Positions 59,099 to 64,000 of a stretch of DNA of 64,000 nt are shown in pieces. The translations under genes and the position numbers were made by a program. The DNA is from an uncultured Granulosicoccaceae bacterium (GTDB lineage: Bacteria; Pseudomonadota; Gammaproteobacteria; Granulosicoccales; Granulosicoccaceae): positions 1 through 64,000 of the forward strand of contig CALLBO010000003.1 in the NCBI GenBank assembly GCA_937998875.1, read 5' to 3'. Position 1 is the stretch's first letter. Every line of letters begins with the position of its first letter. The notes under the pieces are model-generated. The model was not told where the DNA came from, made no database searches, and saw only the letters and a program-made list of their open reading frames with translations.

Positions 59099-60325
59099 TT
59101 AGTTTTGTCCGGGAAGTTTCCAGAGTCCGGCCCGGGCACCTTCGGTAAGCGCCAATACAATATGATAAAGCAATCGGCTGAGTGCCTCTGGCCATATAGG
59201 TTTGCCGGTATTGTCCAGTTGATTCACAAATGCCGGTTGATTTGCAAAGTACTTACGAAAAACAAGCAACATCAATTGCTGCGCGCTGATTGCATGATCT
59301 GTATGGTCTTTTCTGATGGCATAGGTCTTAATTGCTTCTGTCTGTGGCCAGAGTAGGAAATTGTCTTCCCGCCAGCTGGTATCGGCTGCTACAGCATCAA
59401 ACGTGGCACCTTGCATAACGCCGCTTGAAGCAAAGCCATATTTGTCTGCAAACGCCAGTAAGGCATCTGCGGTGCCGCATACCTGCGTGTCTCCACCGAG
59501 TTCAGCTTCACGATAAAGTAGCCAGGCCCATTCGCATTGATGCCCTATTTCACGTCGCTGACCGTTTCGTCCGGCAAGCGATTTTAAATTGGGGGCAATG
59601 AACTCGATGAGTGTGCCAGTGGCTTGATCGTAAAAATACTCAAGTCCTTTCATTCTCATTTGCTTAGCACGTTCAAGCCAGGCCGGACACCCGGTCATCT
59701 CATATACCTGAAGTGCGGCTTCATAGAGATGCATGTGCGGGTTTTGAGCTCGCCACGGAGCGTCTGGATGTTGTGGGTCTTTAAGCCCGTCATGTTCGAG
59801 TAGCAGGTCGGTGGCAGGGTCAGTAAGATTGTTCGCGATAGATAGCCAGCAAGCTTCAAGTTCGGCATCTATGTTGACTTCCGGATTTAGTTTTCCCCAG
59901 GTAGAAAGCCCCAGCAGTACAAAGCTCTGATCATAACTCAGAGCCAGATCGTCATCTTTGTTACCGGTAGGCTGTTTAGTACCATTACGAGCGCGACTGT
60001 AAATGCCAGGTGTTTTTCGAAACGAGGGTAGTGTGTCGCGTGCAACCCGTGCGGCCCTATGAAAAACAGTACTCCCGGTTATTAGAGCCAGATGTGAGAA
60101 CGTGAAAAGCAACCGTGCCTGGGCTAGTACAGTTCTTCTGTCTTTTTGTAACGGCTTTGCTTTATCGTCTAGTAGGTCGTAAAAACCAAATCCTTCAGGA
60201 TCTTGAGCGCGTTCAATCCATTGAGGTAAGAAAGATTGATGGAACCAGTCTACCCACTCTTGTAGTTGTGCGTCTTCAGCTGGTTGGGGTGTTGCAATTG
60301 ATTGTATTGATGAATGGGTATTCAA
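59099..60325 (-). CDS. AGE-family sugar epimerase/isomerase
   Basis: An (alpha/alpha)6-barrel enzyme of the N-acylglucosamine 2-epimerase superfamily, 408 residues. Family phrases are WIERAQDPEGFGFYDLLDD, RRTVLAQARLLFTFSHLALI, NPHMHLYEAALQVYEMTGCP, IGHQCEWAWLLYREAE and LLWPQTEAIKTYAIRKD, which carry the catalytic His residues. The group includes sulfoquinovose isomerase-type YihS and mannose isomerases as well as epimerases, so the substrate is open. Its start overlaps the stop of the GntR gene by four bases. The pair is divergent from uxuAB, suggesting joint control with hexuronate use. Confidence 0.9.
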   Translation of the reverse strand: MNTHSSIQSIATPQPAEDAQLQEWVDWFHQSFLPQWIERAQDPEGFGFYDLLDDKAKPLQKDRRTVLAQARLLFTFSHLALITGSTVFHRAARVARDTLPSFRKTPGIYSRARNGTKQPTGNKDDDLALSYDQSFVLLGLSTWGKLNPEVNIDAELEACWLSIANNLTDPATDLLLEHDGLKDPQHPDAPWRAQNPHMHLYEAALQVYEMTGCPAWLERAKQMRMKGLEYFYDQATGTLIEFIAPNLKSLAGRNGQRREIGHQCEWAWLLYREAELGGDTQVCGTADALLAFADKYGFASSGVMQGATFDAVAADTSWREDNFLLWPQTEAIKTYAIRKDHTDHAISAQQLMLLVFRKYFANQPAFVNQLDNTGKPIWPEALSRLLYHIVLALTEGARAGLWKLPGQN

Positions 60326-61029
60326 ATTTCAGTAAGTACCTCGGTGTCTTCAAAGTAGTCTGGGTAGGTTGCAACCACTTGTGGTAAATCATTTTTTATT
60401 TCCCGTAAGTGTGTACGCATAGCCCTGTCAGCGCTTTTTGCGCTGCCTTTTCTAATTGCTTCAACGATTGCTGCGTGTTGAGTAATAAGTTTTCCCGGTG
60501 AGAACTCTCTGGCACTGATGTTCCTGACGCGTGTCATTGGCAGGTTGAGACCTTCCAGGTAGTCGGATACTTCGGGTGCCTTTGCATAATTCGCTAATGA
60601 TTGATGAAATGACTCATCGAGGCGCATGAACTCAGCTGGTGCTGAAGCCTCTGCTACTTTTTTCTGTAGCTCTATGTGCGATGTAAGGTCGATGATCATG
60701 TCAGGTGTCGCATTATCTACAACCTTGCGGACGAGGTCTGCCTCAACTGCCTCACGAATGAATCGTGCGGTAAGTGCAGCTGATACTGAAATACGTTTTA
60801 TGAAAGTACCGCGCTGCGGGCGAATGCTAACCAGATTTTCTTCCGCCAGCTTTATAAATGCTTCACGAACCGGTTGGCGTGATACTTCATAGCTTGCGGC
60901 AATTTCTGTCTCTGAAATGCGTTGGCCGGGAGCGAGTTCGCAGGAAACTATCCGGTCACGCAGTCTTTTATGCAACTGAGGGGAGACGGCATTCTCGACA
61001 GATAATGGTATGAGGGTGGCTGGGCTCAT
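60322..61029 (-). CDS. GntR-family regulator, FCD subgroup
   Basis: The winged helix (residues about 15-85) carries LAPGQRISETEIAASYEVSR, then QPVREAFIKLAEENLV and RPQRGTFIKRIS. The FCD domain contains RFIREAVEADLVRKVVDNA, LDESFHQSLANYAKAPEVSD and ITQHAAIVEAIRKGSAKSAD, with the metal-binding Asp and His. It is 235 residues long. It is upstream of and coupled to the AGE-family gene and divergent from uxuAB. FCD regulators of this placement (UxuR, ExuR, KdgR types) often respond to hexuronates, so it is a likely local repressor. A short palindrome in the shared promoter region may be its site. Confidence 0.92.
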   Translation of the reverse strand: MSPATLIPLSVENAVSPQLHKRLRDRIVSCELAPGQRISETEIAASYEVSRQPVREAFIKLAEENLVSIRPQRGTFIKRISVSAALTARFIREAVEADLVRKVVDNATPDMIIDLTSHIELQKKVAEASAPAEFMRLDESFHQSLANYAKAPEVSDYLEGLNLPMTRVRNISAREFSPGKLITQHAAIVEAIRKGSAKSADRAMRTHLREIKNDLPQVVATYPDYFEDTEVLTEI

Positions 61030-61077
61030 AGGCAGATTTCACGAAGGCTGTAGGAGTTATAGCGTCGACAGGTCAGT

Positions 61078-61086
61078 GTTGTCAAC
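61078..61086. promoter_or_regulatory. Small palindrome in the gntR-uxuA promoter region
   Basis: GTTGTCAAC is a perfect 9-base odd palindrome about midway in the 109 bases between the divergent GntR and UxuA genes. FCD-type GntR proteins commonly use short sites of the TTGTNNACAA type, so it is a candidate operator. The match is short and could be chance. Confidence 0.3.
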
Positions 61087-61138
61087 TAGTATGGAAGCAT
61101 GGTAGATTATTTCCATTGAAGAGGAGGAATGTATAAGA

Positions 61139-62356
61139 ATGCAGCAGACGTGGCGTTGGTTCGGGCCGAACGACGCGGTTTCAATTGATGAGTTGTTGCA
61201 GGCGGGAGTGCAGGGCGTCGTCACAGCGTTGCACCATGTGCCGCCAGGCGAAGTCTGGGCAATGGAACAGATTGGTCAGCGGCAGCTTGAGGTTGCGCGT
61301 ATGGCTGATGGGTCTCGATCAAATCTTGCCTGGGTGGTCGTTGAAAGTCTGCCGGTTTCTGAAGATATCAAACGGCAAAGTGGGGATTGGAAACAGCATA
61401 TTGAAAACTACCGTCAAAGCCTGACTCACCTGCATACCGCAGGTATAGAGGTAGTCTGCTACAACTTCATGCCGGTACTCGACTGGACGCGTACCGATTT
61501 AGCGTACCGACTGCAAAGCGGTGCAACCTGCATGCGTTTTGATTATACGGACTTCGCTGTGTTTGATATTAGTCTGCTTAAACGCGATGGTGCTGCTGCA
61601 GATTTTCCCGAAGAAATTGTCGAATCAGCCGCTGTGCGTTTTGCAGGTATGTCTGATTCAACTAAGGCAGCGCTGCTGGATAATCTTGTTTGTGGATTAC
61701 CCGGGACAGATATCACGCTGTCTTTAGAAGATGTGCGTTCGCACTTGACTGCCTATAACAACATCTCCGCTGATCAATTGCGGGCCAATCTAATAGATTT
61801 TCTGGCGGAGGTTGCACCTCATGCTGAATCTCTTGGAATGAGGTTATGCTGTCACCCGGATGATCCGCCATATCCGTTGATGGGTTTGCCCAGAATCATG
61901 TCAACTGAAAGTCACTACCAACAAGTTCTGGACGCTGTCGACATCAACTCAAACGGTGTGACGCTTTGTTCTGGCTCTCTGGGGGCACGCTCCGACAACG
62001 ATTTGCCGGGCATGATGCAACGTCTCGGTGAGCGTGTGCATTTTCTTCACCTGCGTAACGTACAGCGTGAAAGCGATGCGTTGTTTGGTAGCTTCCATGA
62101 GTCTGAGCATCTTCAAGGTGGCACAGATATGGTCGCGTTGATTGCGGCGGTGCTTGAGGAAGAACACAAACGTAAGCTGACAGGTAGGTCTGATATCTCG
62201 ATTCCGTACAGACCGGATCATGGACAGAACATTCTCGATGATCACAATCGTACTGCTCAACCTGGATATCCTGCGATTGGCAGGTTAAAAGGCCTTGCGG
62301 AGTTACGTGGAATAGAAGCAACACTTAGTCATCCGGCTCACGGTGCTTTGAGCTGA
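61139..62356 (+). CDS. uxuA: Mannonate dehydratase
   Basis: It dehydrates D-mannonate to 2-keto-3-deoxy-D-gluconate in the cytoplasm. Strong matches are TWRWFGPNDAVSIDELLQAG, VVTALHHVPPGEVWAMEQIG, VVCYNFMPVLDWTRTDLAYR, MRLCCHPDDPPYPLMGLPRI and HFLHLRNVQRE, including the metal-binding Cys and His set. C-terminal RPDHGQNILDD is characteristic. Length, 405 residues, is standard. GAGGAGG lies upstream of the ATG with an 11-base gap. The stop overlaps the start of uxuB by one base. It sets the fate of glucuronate-derived carbon. Confidence 0.97.
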   Translation: MQQTWRWFGPNDAVSIDELLQAGVQGVVTALHHVPPGEVWAMEQIGQRQLEVARMADGSRSNLAWVVVESLPVSEDIKRQSGDWKQHIENYRQSLTHLHTAGIEVVCYNFMPVLDWTRTDLAYRLQSGATCMRFDYTDFAVFDISLLKRDGAAADFPEEIVESAAVRFAGMSDSTKAALLDNLVCGLPGTDITLSLEDVRSHLTAYNNISADQLRANLIDFLAEVAPHAESLGMRLCCHPDDPPYPLMGLPRIMSTESHYQQVLDAVDINSNGVTLCSGSLGARSDNDLPGMMQRLGERVHFLHLRNVQRESDALFGSFHESEHLQGGTDMVALIAAVLEEEHKRKLTGRSDISIPYRPDHGQNILDDHNRTAQPGYPAIGRLKGLAELRGIEATLSHPAHGALS

Positions 62357-63915
62357 TGTGTGCTCGATTGACATCGATAGACGGGGTAAGCAGTTCGGTG
62401 CGGCGACCCGGTTATCTACCCGAAGAACATGGTATTGGCATTGTTCATATCGGAGTGGGGTCTTTTCATCGTGCGCATCAGGCGGTGTTTACAGATGATG
62501 CATTGGCTCAACACGGCGGTGACTGGCGAATTGCCGGTGTTAGTTTGCGTTCAAAAGAGATTGCTTCCGCGCTGAACACCCAAAACGGTTTATACACAGT
62601 GATCGAGAAGGGCCATGTGAACAGTGCGGCAGATAGTACAGCAAGAATTATTGCGGCAATTGATCATGTCATTGCTGCAGACACTGAAGCTACATTGTCA
62701 ATGCTGTGCGATCCCGGGGTGCGCATTGTGACACTCACTGTGACGGAAGCCGGTTACGGAATTGATCGCGAAAGCCGATTGCCGGATAGGAGCAATTCGT
62801 TGATAGTGGCAGATCTTGCTAATCCCGCAAATGCAGTGGGAGTATTAGGCTTGCTTGTCGAATCTATTTATCGTCGTCGTGAATCAGGGATCGAGCCTTT
62901 TACGATAGTGTCGTGCGACAACCTGCCTGCTAACGGAGAATTTCTGCGCGACGGTGTCGTCGGGTTTTCACGCTCTGCCTATAACGATGAGCTGGCAAAC
63001 TGGATCAAAGACACAGTGGCGTTCCCGAATTCGATGGTTGATCGAATTACACCTGCGCCTACCATTGAAACTTACAAAGACGCGGAAAGACTGACTGGCT
63101 GCGAAGATAAGGCTGCGGTTGAAACAGAGCCTTTTATTCAATGGATTATTGAAGATACTTTTCCTTCAGGCAGACCCAAGTGGGAGGCCGGTGGGGCGGT
63201 CTTCGTTGACGATGTAGCGCAGTACGAGCGTATGAAGCTAACGATGCTGAACGGGACTCACTCTATGTTGGCTTATAGCGGGTATTTGAGCGGCAGCGCC
63301 TGCGTACGCGATGTAATGCAAGATGAACATCTTTCCAGGCTGGTCCAAAGGCACTTGCAAGCCGCAGCAGAACTGTTGCAACCGGTACCGGGTGTAGACT
63401 ATGGCGAATACGCATCGGCTCTGACTGATAGGTTTTCCAACCCTTCTATCGCCCATCAGACCTTTCAGATTGCGAGCGATGGTACTGAAAAGCTGCCGCA
63501 ACGCATATTTCAACCAGCCATCAAAGCCCTGAACGCAAATACAGACATCAGACCATTTGCATATGCCGCCGCCATGTGGATGCGCTTTTGTCTGCAGAGA
63601 CTGGACGACGGTACAACTTATGACTTGAATGATCCTCGTGCTAATGAAATCTCGCAAGCAGTGAAAGGTGTTGGGCAAGATGGATTTTCGCTGGCTGATG
63701 CCATTCATGCGTTGCCTGACTTTATTCCTCATGAGTTGAGTGAGAGTAGACCGTGGCGCGAGTGTGTTGCGGAGGTTCTGACTTTCTCGCTATGTGAGGG
63801 ATGTGTTGCCGCTGTAACACGTGAAGCCACGATGTATGCTGCAATGAGAAACACCACTGTAGGCGAGATACCCTTAGGTGACACAGAGCCTGTTCAAGCG
63901 AGATTGAGGAGTTAG
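62356..63915 (+). CDS. uxuB: Fructuronate reductase (mannitol dehydrogenase family)
   Basis: An NAD-dependent polyol dehydrogenase-family enzyme. In this context it interconverts D-fructuronate and D-mannonate. The N-terminal Rossmann region is GIGIVHIGVGSFHRAHQAVF, and the catalytic part is RMKLTMLNGTHSMLAYSGYL, with its Lys and His. WIIEDTFPSGRPKWEAGGAV is also typical. At 519 residues it is normal length. The start codon overlaps the uxuA stop, indicating coupling. It and uxuA form the core of hexuronate breakdown, but no uronate isomerase (UxaC) is in view, so that step may be encoded beyond the window. Confidence 0.95.
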   Translation: MCARLTSIDGVSSSVRRPGYLPEEHGIGIVHIGVGSFHRAHQAVFTDDALAQHGGDWRIAGVSLRSKEIASALNTQNGLYTVIEKGHVNSAADSTARIIAAIDHVIAADTEATLSMLCDPGVRIVTLTVTEAGYGIDRESRLPDRSNSLIVADLANPANAVGVLGLLVESIYRRRESGIEPFTIVSCDNLPANGEFLRDGVVGFSRSAYNDELANWIKDTVAFPNSMVDRITPAPTIETYKDAERLTGCEDKAAVETEPFIQWIIEDTFPSGRPKWEAGGAVFVDDVAQYERMKLTMLNGTHSMLAYSGYLSGSACVRDVMQDEHLSRLVQRHLQAAAELLQPVPGVDYGEYASALTDRFSNPSIAHQTFQIASDGTEKLPQRIFQPAIKALNANTDIRPFAYAAAMWMRFCLQRLDDGTTYDLNDPRANEISQAVKGVGQDGFSLADAIHALPDFIPHELSESRPWRECVAEVLTFSLCEGCVAAVTREATMYAAMRNTTVGEIPLGDTEPVQARLRS

Positions 63916-63921
63916 CTGTTG

Positions 63922-64000
63922 ATGCAAAATACAACTGCCCGGTTGGTGACGGGGCTGGATAAATTACAGCCGGGAATTTTCAGTTTGTACCGCAGTACGG
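63922..64000 (+). CDS. Start of a further gene, truncated by the window end
   Basis: An open frame from ATG at 63922 reads MQNTTARLVTGLDKLQPGIF and continues to the window edge without a stop. GAGGA lies at 63906-63910 near the end of uxuB, a plausible ribosome-binding site. It lies only a few bases after uxuB and is probably part of the same operon. The visible 26 residues are too few to name the product. Confidence 0.45.
   Translation, partial: MQNTTARLVTGLDKLQPGIFSLYRST

Overview
The window looks like part of the chromosome of a free-living, probably marine, Gammaproteobacterium. This rests on proteobacterial regulators (LysR, IclR, two FCD-type GntR), clear Shine-Dalgarno sites, binding-protein ABC sugar importers, a sulfatase plus formylglycine-generating enzyme set, hexuronate enzymes, IS1182-family elements and many short intergenic repeats. 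The species cannot be named from sequence alone. No rRNA, tRNA, CRISPR, phage or plasmid genes were seen.

Region 1 (1-15.5 kb) is mobile and accessory. It holds a DUF1963-like membrane protein, two IS1182-family elements inserted head to head whose abutting ends form a perfect 76-bp palindrome, a small secreted protein, and decayed fragments of a LysR gene and a glutathionyl-hydroquinone reductase gene. Between these lies a compact redox operon: a two-CDGSH/glutamate-synthase-like flavoprotein, an intact glutathionyl-hydroquinone reductase and a hemerythrin-like protein, faced by a LysR gene. Two secreted proteins and a third IS1182 copy follow.

Region 2 (15.5-27.3 kb) starts with a secreted beta-propeller protein ending in Cys-bracketed DGDGWGW repeats. 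After an aldo/keto reductase and a possible 22-residue membrane microprotein, a fumarylpyruvate hydrolase-like gene diverges from a GntR regulator. That regulator heads an SsuABC/NMT1-type importer operon (binding protein, permease, ATPase, second permease) ending in two sulfatase-family genes. The first of the two has lost key catalytic positions; the second is a normal Cys-type enzyme.

Region 3 (27.4-49 kb) is a large carbohydrate module. An IclR gene with two palindromic sites over its start precedes a MalEFGK-type importer with an embedded Cys-type sulfatase, a DUF6940-like protein and a formylglycine-generating enzyme. Ribokinase, FucU, DeoC, a fuconolactonase-like amidohydrolase, a Gfo/Idh/MocA oxidoreductase, a TIM-barrel isomerase, a PfkB kinase, an L-fucose dehydrogenase-like aldo/keto reductase, BtpA/SgcQ, an M42 peptidase, an FGGY kinase and a SIS isomerase follow. 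The sulfatases and their activating enzyme lack signal peptides, so the simplest reading is that sulfated sugars or small glycans are imported intact, desulfated in the cytoplasm, and then oxidised or phosphorylated.

Region 4 (49-64 kb) has a zinc-ribbon membrane protein with an apparent stop at codon 3, and a secreted protein with six CBM10-like DGWGW motifs around a duplicated unknown domain. A third sugar importer with a Tat-type binding protein and divergently placed ATPase gene follows. An AGE-family epimerase, a GntR regulator and UxuA/UxuB close the window, indicating hexuronate use through mannonate and 2-keto-3-deoxygluconate. Overall the window looks like a catabolic island for sulfated and uronate-rich algal glycans, bordered by insertion sequences.
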